In this document: piece by piece, positions 1 through 5,686 of the stretch
Position numbering within the stretch: the first letter of the stretch is position 1
Layout of the letters: each line of letters begins with the position of its first letter
Notes under the pieces: model-generated
What the model saw: only the letters and a program-made list of their open reading frames with translations
What the model was told of the DNA's origin: nothing
The model's database searches: none
Source of the DNA: an uncultured Duncaniella sp.
GTDB taxonomy: Bacteria; Bacteroidota; Bacteroidia; Bacteroidales; Muribaculaceae
NCBI GenBank assembly: GCA_910577255.1
Contig: CAJTMH010000013.1
Span: forward strand, 1 to 7,287
Direction: 5' to 3'
Length of the DNA stretch: 7,287 bases
Program-made: the position numbers and the translations under genes

Positions 1-18
1 ATGTTGCTTTTTAGATGG

Positions 19-91
19 TTAAAAATGTACTGACAGAACTCTGTTCTTCATCACCATTTCGGGGTTGCTTGTGTAGCGTTGGTGCAGCCAA
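19..91 (-). pseudogene. 3' remnant of small mobilization-operon gene, cut off by element 1
   Basis: Read on the minus strand, this stretch holds the last 21 codons of a protein ending in LSVHF and a TAA stop at 19-21. Its reading frame joins exactly to the 5' part of the gene at 3618-3835 when the recombinase element and one copy of the 6-bp flank are removed. The join reads ...GSHHLWL then HQRYTSNPEM..., giving 94 residues in all. The frame agreement and the protein-like composition support this as the displaced C-terminus. It has no start of its own and is presumably not translated. The family is not recognised. The join is seen in the sequence; the claim that it is the ancestral gene is inference. 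Confidence 0.72.
86..91. repeat. Left 6-bp flank (overlap/coupling sequence) of element 1
   Basis: AGCCAA lies directly outside the outermost left half-site TTATCAAAAG. The matching position at the right end is AGCCAT, so five of six bases agree. Tyrosine recombinases commonly exchange strands across a 6-7 bp overlap, so this is the likely crossover or coupling sequence left by insertion. It could instead be a short target duplication or pre-existing homology. Confidence 0.6.
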
Positions 92-115
92 TTATCAAAA
101 GCTTTTGATAATTGG
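88..115. repeat. 28-bp perfect palindrome at left end of element 1
   Basis: Bases 88-101 are the exact reverse complement of 102-115. The centre is AAGCTT and the core (92-111) is TTATCAAAAGCTTTTGATAA. The two outer CCAA/TTGG arms overlap the host flank (AGCCA) and the 6-bp spacer TTGGGT, so the outer 4 bp on each side may match partly by chance. The core arms resemble the terminal half-site TTATCTAAAG (9/10), which suggests they bind the same recombinase. It could also form a hairpin, but it lies well upstream of the promoter. Confidence 0.9.
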
Positions 116-117
116 GT

Positions 118-144
118 TTATCTAAAGAATTATATAATCACTAC
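118..144 (+). repeat. Left terminal inverted repeat of element 1
   Basis: It reads TTATCTAAAG, seven bases, then TAATCACTAC. The reverse complement of 3591-3617 reads TTATCTAAAG, seven bases, then TAATCAATAC, giving 25/27 identity. The two ten-base blocks look like two directly repeated recombinase binding sites. The first block is 6 bp (TTGGGT, 112-117) from the right arm of the palindrome, forming a dif-like inverted pair. Confidence 0.88.
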
Positions 145-173
145 TTTCAAAGTTAAAAATCAATAATAACCTA

Positions 174-205
174 TTAGTCAGCGGCAATCGCGATAACTAT
201 CTTGG
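174..205 (+). promoter_or_regulatory. Possible promoter of element 1 ritA
   Basis: TTAG at 174-177 is followed by 20 bp and TATCTTGG at 198-205. This is one mismatch from the Bacteroides -7 form TAnnTTTG. The layout matches the better promoter of element 2, including ATAACTAT just at the -7 box. GATAA (192-196), the end of a terminal half-site, finishes one base before the -7 box. The -33 match is weak. Confidence 0.45.
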
Positions 206-250
206 GATAATATATGTATTACTTATAGAACCCCATAATATTGTCAAGAT

Positions 251-1501
251 ATGGAAAACACGATTATTCCCACTGATAGTTTGATAGAGGTTTGTGAAAA
301 GGCTGTTGAGACCTTTCAATTGGCGACTGATGTCAAAAGTCGGTTTATGAGAGGGATTAGAGTGCTAAGCAGGCATTTACAGCAGGACGGTGTGTTAAAT
401 TATAAACCGGAAGAAGGAGAACGGTATATAGTTGAGATATTTGAACAAAACCTGTCTAAATACAGAAAGATGCAGATAATACCTGCAATCCGGGCTGTCA
501 ATGCCTATCTTAATGGTGAGGCGACCTATACGATTCCAAAGGCGCAACGCTATGTTCATAAATCCTATCGTTTTCCCGGAGATATTGGTACTGTTGCAGA
601 ACAGTTCATAAACGAACGCACAGACGAAAAACATCTAAGCCTGAATACTGTTCGACAATATAAAAGAGTCCTCAGCAAATTTGCGGTTCTTATGGAGCTA
701 AGGCATAGAACGCTGTGGGATTTATCCGAAGCAGACATTGTCGCGTTCATTGGTTCGACCCACAACAGTGATTTCGACAGGCTTTCTATACTTCGGTTCT
801 TTATGTCTTATTTATACGACAACAAGATTACAACCACAGATTTGAGCCATCCGTTGATTGGGAAATCGAGAAGAAGGCCGACAAAATTACCTTCATACTA
901 TGAAGCGCACGAAATAGCCTCCATAGAAAATGCCATATGCAAGAGCGGCAAGAAAGGACTCAGAGACTATGCCATGATACTGTTGGCATCCAGACTTGGA
1001 TTGCGCAGCTCGGATATATTAGATCTTAAATTATCTGATATAGACTGGGATGCCAATGTTTTACGGATAATGCAGCATAAAACGAGAGCCCCGATTGAGT
1101 TGCCCCTGATTCCAATTGTAGGGAATGCTATAGCATCATATCTAAGATACGGGCGACCAAAATCAACCCTTAAAAATGTTTTCCTTACCTGTAATTTCCC
1201 CGTAAGACCTCTTATGGAAGGTACATTCCGTGAAATCGTGGTGGAATATATGCGTAGGGCCGGTGTGGGATATGATGGCAAACATCACGGCCCCCATAGT
1301 CTTCGCCACAGTCTTGCATCACGGATGTTAAAAAATGGGGTGGCGATGCCTGTAATTTCAGAAGCCCTCGGACACCAGTCCACAGACACCACCATGTCCT
1401 ATCTCGCAATTGATAATGAATCATTGCTTCTCTGTGCAAATGACGTGGTATTGGTCAAAGAAAGTTTTTACACACAAAAGGACAAGTATTTTTATGGATA
1501 G
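251..1501 (+). CDS. ritA: Tyrosine recombinase, first gene of RIT trio (RitA-like)
   Basis: A 416-residue integrase/recombinase that cuts and rejoins DNA through a 3'-phosphotyrosine bond. The N-terminal part (about 1-210) carries a SAM-like core-binding region near 110-205 (SLNTVRQYKRVLSKF...). The catalytic domain spans about 220-400. The full catalytic set is visible: R252 in GLRSSD, K277 in the beta-hairpin HKT, H349-x-x-R352 in HSLRH, H375 in GHQS and the nucleophile Y384 in MSYLAID. A conserved C-terminal tail with FYxQK is shared with the second copy at 5687-6931. There is no clear Shine-Dalgarno, as is common in Bacteroidetes; the ATG at 251 gives a start comparable to the paralogue. 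It overlaps ritB by 8 bp, suggesting translational coupling. The catalytic class is certain; the RitA name is by position and length. Confidence 0.9.
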   Translation: MENTIIPTDSLIEVCEKAVETFQLATDVKSRFMRGIRVLSRHLQQDGVLNYKPEEGERYIVEIFEQNLSKYRKMQIIPAIRAVNAYLNGEATYTIPKAQRYVHKSYRFPGDIGTVAEQFINERTDEKHLSLNTVRQYKRVLSKFAVLMELRHRTLWDLSEADIVAFIGSTHNSDFDRLSILRFFMSYLYDNKITTTDLSHPLIGKSRRRPTKLPSYYEAHEIASIENAICKSGKKGLRDYAMILLASRLGLRSSDILDLKLSDIDWDANVLRIMQHKTRAPIELPLIPIVGNAIASYLRYGRPKSTLKNVFLTCNFPVRPLMEGTFREIVVEYMRRAGVGYDGKHHGPHSLRHSLASRMLKNGVAMPVISEALGHQSTDTTMSYLAIDNESLLLCANDVVLVKESFYTQKDKYFYG

Positions 1502-2450
1502 CAATAGAGTTTTCAACAGTGTCCTCGCCGCATACCTGAAAGGATACATAGCGGAGAAGGAGTCCCTATGCCAAAGCACAGAATCGTCTTATTGGTGCCT
1601 GCATGAATTTGACAAGTATCTAATTGAAATTGGACATGCCGGTCTCAACATATCCAAGCGTACATATGATGGATGGCTTGAATGGGCATCTATAAATCGA
1701 AAAAGATCCACGATACACTGCAAGGTTCTAATCCTCACATCCTTTATGAAATATATGTGCTCAATGGGTAATGATTGCTACGTTCCTCCACCGCATAAAA
1801 ACCACGCATCGGATTTTGTTCCGTATATATTCTCAGATGAAGAAATAGGGCGTATATTTGAAGCCAGTGACAATCTGGCTCTTGCATATTATACCGGACA
1901 CAACACTGTGCTTTTCTCAATGCCCGCTTTAGTCCGGTTCCTATATAGCACGGGCGTCAGAATATCAGAGGCTCTTGCTATAAGAAACAAAGATGTAAAT
2001 TTTGACAAGAGACAGATTTTAATTGAAGGCCTCAAAAATAAAATGCAACGTCTGGCGCCAATCAACCAGTCTCTTGAGAAAGTGCTTAAACAATATCTTC
2101 AATATAGAAACATGTTACCGGTTCCCGGAATTGATGAGCCGGAGGGTTTTATGTTTGTTTCAGGATTAGGACGGCAAATCAAAAGGAATACAGTTTCAAA
2201 ATGGTTCAAAAAAATCATATTGGCTGCCGATATACCCTATAATGGTCAACAGGAAGGACCAAGAATCCATGATTTGCGTCATACGGCCTGCGTTCATGCG
2301 ATGTCCCGTCTTGTGTCAAAGGGCTACGATATATATTGCGCTCTTCCGATGCTTGCAAGATATATGGGACATAAAAATCCCACAAGTACCGAGTCTTATG
2401 TCAGATTGACACAAAGCATGTATCCGGATGTATTGCTGGCGATTCCTTGA
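1494..2450 (+). CDS. ritB: Tyrosine recombinase, second gene of RIT trio (RitB-like)
   Basis: A 318-residue tyrosine recombinase if it starts at ATG 1494, which lies inside the end of ritA and is preceded by AAAAGGA about 11 bases upstream. An upstream ATG at 1410 would add 28 residues wholly inside ritA and is unlikely, because the second ritB copy starts at the equivalent position. The N-terminal core-binding region covers about 1-105. Catalytic residues are R156 (TGVRISEAL), probable K183, H259-x-x-R262 (HDLRH), H293 (MGHKNPTSTE) and Y302 (SYVRLT). The set is complete, so the protein should be able to cleave. It is expected to act with RitA and RitC at the element ends. Its stop codon overlaps a possible TTG start of ritC. 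Confidence 0.88.
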   Translation: MDSNRVFNSVLAAYLKGYIAEKESLCQSTESSYWCLHEFDKYLIEIGHAGLNISKRTYDGWLEWASINRKRSTIHCKVLILTSFMKYMCSMGNDCYVPPPHKNHASDFVPYIFSDEEIGRIFEASDNLALAYYTGHNTVLFSMPALVRFLYSTGVRISEALAIRNKDVNFDKRQILIEGLKNKMQRLAPINQSLEKVLKQYLQYRNMLPVPGIDEPEGFMFVSGLGRQIKRNTVSKWFKKIILAADIPYNGQQEGPRIHDLRHTACVHAMSRLVSKGYDIYCALPMLARYMGHKNPTSTESYVRLTQSMYPDVLLAIP

Positions 2451-2488
2451 CTCAGACTATTCTTCATAAATCTCTTAATTCAAAGGAT

Positions 2489-3520
2489 ATGATACATAAG
2501 AATAATTATCTTGACTTTGCAATATGTCTGGAAAAGTTCTTTTCTGACTATCTGATAAAGGAGCGTGGCGCGAGCAACCATACTATACGCTCTTACCGTG
2601 ATACGTTTATATTGCTGATTGATTACTTGTCAAAAGAAAAAAGTATAAAGCCGTACAATATATGCTTCAGTCAGATTGGGAAAGAATGTGTCTTGGAATT
2701 TCTTGACTGGCTCGAGTGTAAGCGGGACTGCACACCGGGGACAAGGAATCAGAGATGTGCTGCGTTACGCTCGTTTTTTCGATATATAATGTATCTCGAC
2801 CCTACACATATGTCCCAATGGAAAGAAATATGTAAAATCAGGCTGAAGAGATATGTGAAAGGCTCGTTGGCATATGTGTCAGTGGAGGCATTGAAATGTC
2901 TTTTGGATTATGTGCCGGTAGATACCCGAAAAGGGAGAAGGGACTTGGCAATGCTGACTTTAATGTACCAAACAGGGGCGCGTGTTCAAGAAATAATCGA
3001 CTTGACTCCAGCATCAATTAGGCTGTCAAAGCCATTCACCGTCGAACTTCTCGGAAAAGGTTCCAAAAAACGAATAGTCCCGATTGATGGGAATTCGATG
3101 GAACTTGTGAGTTGCTATATCAAAGAAAATAATCTTGATGATTGTGCCAAACGTGTTTTCCCTTTGTTCTTTAATTGTTGGGGCGAGAGGTTGTCAGCAG
3201 CCGGAGTTGCATATATTCTTGAAAAATATTATTCTATGGCAAAAAAGGAACATGAAGATTTGTTCCCAGACAAGATAAGCCCTCATGTATTGCGCCATTC
3301 AAAAGCGATGCATTTACTGCAATCAGGCGTAAACTTGGTATATATAAGGGATATCCTTGGTCATGCATCTATTAAGACTACAGAAATATATGCAAGAGCG
3401 GATTCCAAGTATAAACGAGAGGCATTAGAAAAAGCCTACGTTGATGTGTGTAACGTCCATACGGAATGTGAATGGGAAAAAGATGATAAACTCAAACAGT
3501 TTCTCAAAAGTTTGGCATAG
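2489..3520 (+). CDS. ritC: Tyrosine recombinase, third gene of RIT trio (RitC-like, XerC/D-type)
   Basis: A 343-residue XerC/XerD-like recombinase from ATG 2489. The frame is open from TTG 2447, which would overlap the ritB stop (TTGA) and add 14 residues. Both starts precede the conserved core-binding domain, which begins near LEKFFSDYLIKERGAS. Numbered from 2489, the catalytic residues are R165 (TGARVQEI), K190 (GKGSKKR), H266-x-x-R269 (HVLRH), H292 (LGHASIKTTE) and Y301 (IYARA). This is the most Xer-like of the three, which fits the dif-like geometry of the element ends. The gene ends about 70 bp before the right terminal repeat, and nothing resembling a strong terminator lies between them. 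Confidence 0.88.
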   Translation: MIHKNNYLDFAICLEKFFSDYLIKERGASNHTIRSYRDTFILLIDYLSKEKSIKPYNICFSQIGKECVLEFLDWLECKRDCTPGTRNQRCAALRSFFRYIMYLDPTHMSQWKEICKIRLKRYVKGSLAYVSVEALKCLLDYVPVDTRKGRRDLAMLTLMYQTGARVQEIIDLTPASIRLSKPFTVELLGKGSKKRIVPIDGNSMELVSCYIKENNLDDCAKRVFPLFFNCWGERLSAAGVAYILEKYYSMAKKEHEDLFPDKISPHVLRHSKAMHLLQSGVNLVYIRDILGHASIKTTEIYARADSKYKREALEKAYVDVCNVHTECEWEKDDKLKQFLKSLA

Positions 3521-3586
3521 ATTATAATCACAAGAATTTATATAAAAGACTATTGATTTTACAGGTGCTTATTTCAGATATACTGA

Positions 3587-3835
3587 CTAAGTATTGATTA
3601 TATAACTCTTTAGATAAAGCCATAGGTGGTGGCTGCCGTAGCCATAGACGAAGTATCGGTCAAGGTCGTACTTGTCGGCAAAGTCGGCTACAATCTGCCG
3701 CAGGGTTTCCTCGCTGTCGGCATAGAGAATATGGTTTACAAACTCTATGATGGTTTCGGCTATCTTATCATCAAAGATGATTGTCGGGTGTTCAAATGTT
3801 ACATTCATAATCGGAGGATTTATGACCTGCGCCAT
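3587..3835 (-). CDS. Small unknown protein next to pcfJ, C-terminus replaced by element 1
   Basis: This frame encodes 82 residues. The first 73 (through GYGSHHLWL) are original. The last nine (YLKSYIINT) are read from the right terminal inverted repeat of the inserted element, with a TAG stop inside the element. The lost 21-residue tail lies at 19-90. The sequence is soluble and acidic, with no signal peptide or membrane segment. It starts 24 bp after pcfJ and is probably in its operon. I do not recognise the family; the setting suggests a conjugative-element accessory protein. The altered tail may or may not abolish function. The ATG at 3833-3835 lies in the loop of an 8-bp hairpin. Confidence 0.7.
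   Translation of the reverse strand: MAQVINPPIMNVTFEHPTIIFDDKIAETIIEFVNHILYADSEETLRQIVADFADKYDLDRYFVYGYGSHHLWLYLKSYIINT
3591..3617 (-). repeat. Right terminal inverted repeat of element 1
   Basis: It reads GTATTGATTA, seven bases, then CTTTAGATAA, the inverted copy of 118-144 (25/27 identical). Unlike the left end it has no adjoining palindrome; host DNA begins directly with AGCCAT. The repeat also encodes the false C-terminus of the interrupted minus-strand gene. Confidence 0.88.
3618..3623. repeat. Right 6-bp flank (overlap/coupling sequence) of element 1
   Basis: AGCCAT directly follows the outermost right half-site CTTTAGATAA and differs from the left flank AGCCAA only at the last base. 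This is consistent with a 6-bp strand-exchange overlap. AGCCAT is the version that gives an intact Leu-Trp-Leu-His join in the restored gene. Confidence 0.6.
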
Positions 3836-3849
3836 TGCTGACGCAGGTC
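3824..3849 (-). promoter_or_regulatory. Hairpin enclosing the start codon of the small gene
   Basis: GACCTGCG at 3824-3831 and CGCAGGTC at 3842-3849 pair perfectly around a 10-base loop that holds the ATG of the minus-strand small gene. In mRNA this could limit or tune initiation. The downstream arm is coding sequence (Ala-Gln-Val), so chance is possible. A terminator after pcfJ is less likely because no U-run follows. Confidence 0.4.
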
Positions 3850-3859
3850 GGGTTAGACA

Positions 3860-5191
3860 TCATGCCGATATTACATCAGCGTTTTCGGATTTTTGATTTG
3901 CTCTCCTTGCAATCTTGTGGATATTTCTTTGCACAAGCGACACTATGCGGTTGTGATACTTGGTGTCTTGATTATAAGCACCATGCGACTGCGAGATTAT
4001 AAGGCGTTTGAGGTCTATCTCAATAGTTTCTAACCGTTTGTCACCGATATGAGCCGACATCACAAGGGAATTGTTTTCTGCGTAATAGCCGTTGGTATAT
4101 ACGCAGTGGTGCATTATCTCGCCTTCGTTGTAGAAATCCTCGGCGGTCTGCAACACGGAAACCTCAATAAGTCCGTCAGAAAACACGAGGTCAAGGTATC
4201 GTGACATCCGTTGCGGATAGGTCTTTTTCGCTTCATCGTCTTTTCTCTGTCGGATTTGACGCTCTATCTCCGCATTTCGCTCTCGCTCAATCCTCACTTT
4301 TTCTTCACGCCGTTTCAGCAACTCCACAAGGCGGTTGTGTTCCGACCTAAGATTTTTGGGGCATAGATAGAGGGGGTTGTGAATGTCCATGCCGAGCCGT
4401 TCAAGAGTGTTGATATGGTCATACCATGTCGTAACATCTTTGACTTTGTAATTGTGCCGCAGGCATATTCTTATGAGTTGCCAGCTGTCACGGCGGTATT
4501 GTGAGCGGTAGAGGTAGTATGACAATAACCCATACTGCCTTGTCTTTACAAGGGTTTCCACCTTGTTGTCGGACATCAGACCTTTCAGCAGGTCGTAGGG
4601 GTCTGTGTAGTGGAAGCCATTAAACCCGTTGCGTCTGATAATCGGCAGGACACGGCATTTGGGATATGTGGCGTATATGGGGATATTGTCGTAATTGGCG
4701 GTTCTGCTCCTAATCTCCATGTCGCTGTCAAAATTCCACGCATCGCAGTATCGTGGCATAAAGCATTTTTTCCGTGCGATGTTCACCTCGTTGCCCTCGG
4801 CGTCAAACCAACGCTGCAACGCCTCGTTAACGATGTATTCAGCTTTTTCACCCTTACGGCTGCACCATTTAACGTATATCACTCTAATTACTTGAAAATT
4901 ATCCCTTGTGGTAACAACCGCAAAGTGTGCCGTCTGCGTTGATTTGCGTTTGAGCGAGTGGCTGACGGTGAGTTTTGCCCCACATTTCGGGCAACGGCAT
5001 TTATTGCCACGCTTACCCTCCGCTGACCATTCGTGGGCACATTCGGAACATACCATAGAGCCGTTTTTGCCACGATAGGCGATGTGTTCAAAGCATTGCG
5101 AGTATGCCCATTGCTTTTGTGTCGCGGTTATGGGGCGCAGTGTGGCAGATAGTTTTACCACTTTCTTATGTAATGCTGTCTTGGGTTTCAT
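3860..5191 (-). CDS. pcfJ: PcfJ-like protein of a conjugative/mobilizable element
   Basis: A 443-residue PcfJ-family protein, named after a gene of the enterococcal conjugative plasmid pCF10. Relatives are common in Bacteroidetes conjugative elements, and their molecular function is not established. A zinc-ribbon-like cluster lies near the N-terminus (C48-x2-C51 and C67-x2-C70, with C65). A charged, probably coiled-coil stretch spans about 285-325 (KRREEKVRIERERN...). The C-terminal PcfJ region near 350-400 includes MHHCVYTNGYY and a following beta-rich stretch. It starts 12 bp after the pcfK stop, as in the usual pcfK-pcfJ pair, so the two were co-transcribed. It is full length, with no frameshift, although both neighbours are damaged. 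Its original promoter, upstream of pcfK, appears to have been separated by element 2. Confidence 0.85.
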   Translation of the reverse strand: MKPKTALHKKVVKLSATLRPITATQKQWAYSQCFEHIAYRGKNGSMVCSECAHEWSAEGKRGNKCRCPKCGAKLTVSHSLKRKSTQTAHFAVVTTRDNFQVIRVIYVKWCSRKGEKAEYIVNEALQRWFDAEGNEVNIARKKCFMPRYCDAWNFDSDMEIRSRTANYDNIPIYATYPKCRVLPIIRRNGFNGFHYTDPYDLLKGLMSDNKVETLVKTRQYGLLSYYLYRSQYRRDSWQLIRICLRHNYKVKDVTTWYDHINTLERLGMDIHNPLYLCPKNLRSEHNRLVELLKRREEKVRIERERNAEIERQIRQRKDDEAKKTYPQRMSRYLDLVFSDGLIEVSVLQTAEDFYNEGEIMHHCVYTNGYYAENNSLVMSAHIGDKRLETIEIDLKRLIISQSHGAYNQDTKYHNRIVSLVQRNIHKIARRANQKSENADVISA

Positions 5192-5203
5192 AGTCGTAAA
5201 GTG

Positions 5204-5509
5204 TTAGAGGTCAAAAAGACTGGGTTGTGCGATTTGGGGATTGTTCTCAGTTGCTTTCTTCTCGGTGGTCTTGGGTCTGCGCATTTTAGCCATTTCCTCG
5301 TCACGGAGTTTGTTGATGGCTTCCTGCCGTGCCTGTTCCTTTTCTTCTTCGGTGAGTTCCACAACGTGATTAACTACCACGTGGCAGTTGGTCGCTGTAT
5401 TGCTTACCTCGATTTCCGGCTCATCCCAAAAGTGCATAGCCCAGCCGAAGATTTCATCGTCGGTAAAACCGCAACATCCGCTTTTCTTGACCTCTCCAAT
5501 GATATAAGT
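5204..5509 (-). pseudogene. pcfK: 5'-truncated PcfK-like gene
   Basis: From the stop at 5204-5206, PcfK-like sequence runs back through PSLFDL, a charged Glu/Lys-rich helix (VVNHVVELTEEEKEQARQEA) and the conserved-looking stretch TYIIGEVKKSGCCGF and TDDEIFGWAMHFW. Homology stops at about 5509. One base later the palindrome of element 2 begins, and the frame meets TGA inside it. No ATG lies upstream of the internal one at 5435-5437, so only 77 residues could be made from that codon. From memory of the family, roughly the first 40-50 residues are missing. The missing part is not in this window. The cause is probably insertion of element 2. Confidence 0.72.
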
Positions 5510-5510
5510 C

Positions 5511-5530
5511 TTATGAGAAGCTTCTCATAA
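5511..5530. repeat. 20-bp perfect palindrome at left end of element 2
   Basis: TTATGAGAAGCTTCTCATAA is a perfect palindrome centred on AAGCTT. It aligns with the element 1 core at 16 of 20 positions, and the four differences are two symmetric pairs, so symmetry is kept. It marks the boundary with truncated pcfK. The right arm, a 6-bp spacer (CACCTA, 5531-5536) and TTATGAGTAG form a dif-like inverted pair. Confidence 0.9.
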
Positions 5531-5536
5531 CACCTA

Positions 5537-5563
5537 TTATGAGTAGAGTCATATTATGAGAAG
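5537..5563 (+). repeat. Paired half-sites of the element 2 terminal repeat
   Basis: TTATGAGTAG (5537-5546) and TTATGAGAAG (5554-5563) are direct repeats seven bases apart, the same spacing as the two blocks of the element 1 terminal repeat. This is the presumed left terminal repeat; the matching right copy is not in the window. Confidence 0.7.
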
Positions 5564-5617
5564 TATTATCCAGTACATTCTGTATTCTCTTTATTTTCAG
5601 TCAACTCCTTTCAGCAC

Positions 5618-5648
5618 TTGACATAACAACTTCTCATAACTATATTTG
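5618..5648 (+). promoter_or_regulatory. Bacteroides-type promoter of element 2 ritA
   Basis: TTG at 5618-5620, 20 bp, then TATATTTG at 5641-5648. This is an exact match to the -7 form TAnnTTTG with standard spacing, 38 bp ahead of the ritA ATG. A perfect terminal half-site (5629-5639) fills the spacer next to the -7 box, so bound recombinase should block transcription. Confidence 0.7.
5629..5639 (-). repeat. Half-site inside the element 2 ritA promoter
   Basis: ACTTCTCATAA is the exact inverted copy of 5554-5564, 64 bp away. It also matches the right arm of the palindrome. It may be an operator for a recombinase, or an inversion partner. Confidence 0.75.
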
Positions 5649-5652
5649 CCAC

Positions 5653-5666
5653 GGGTAATATTACCC
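5653..5666. repeat. 14-bp palindrome in the ritA leader
   Basis: GGGTAATATTACCC is perfectly symmetric and lies between the promoter and the start codon, near the expected transcript start. It could be an operator for a dimeric regulator. Element 1 has only a partial look-alike (GGGATAATAT at 204-213), so function is uncertain. Confidence 0.5.
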
Positions 5667-5686
5667 TATAACACAATGGTAAATGT

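Larger units (their letters stand above)
92..3617 (+). mobile_element. Complete RIT-type (recombinase in trio) element, element 1
   Basis: This is a 3.5-kb element consisting only of three consecutive tyrosine-recombinase genes in one direction, each from a different subgroup. That is the hallmark of recombinase-in-trio (RIT) elements. The inner terminal inverted repeats (118-144 and 3591-3617) match at 25 of 27 positions. An extra 26-bp block (a 20-bp palindrome plus 6 bp) sits outside the left repeat. The element interrupts a small minus-strand gene, and removing it restores an in-frame C-terminus, which fixes the boundaries to within a few bases. All three recombinases keep full catalytic residue sets, so the element may still be active. 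The RIT assignment rests on gene order and size, not on a database match. Confidence 0.82.

Noticed and set aside
88..115. Palindrome as a transcription terminator
   Set aside because: It is AT-rich with no flanking U-run in either direction, and its arms match the element's terminal half-site, so a recombinase-binding role fits better.
1410..1493. Upstream ATG extending ritB by 28 residues
   Set aside because: It lies entirely inside ritA's conserved C-terminus, and the second ritB copy starts at the position matching 1494.
3626..3841. Plus-strand open frame over the small minus-strand gene
   Set aside because: It is antisense to a frame that extends naturally to the displaced tail at 19-90; it has no promoter and an unconvincing composition.
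4610..5091. Several open frames on both strands within pcfJ
   Set aside because: They are shadows of the clear PcfJ-like coding sequence.
5201..5530. Plus-strand 109-codon frame opposite pcfK
   Set aside because: It is antisense to recognisable PcfK-like sequence and ends inside the element 2 palindrome.
5511..5639. Repeated TTATGAGAAG motifs as a CRISPR-like array
   Set aside because: The copies are short, occur in both orientations and are irregularly spaced; they fit recombinase half-sites.
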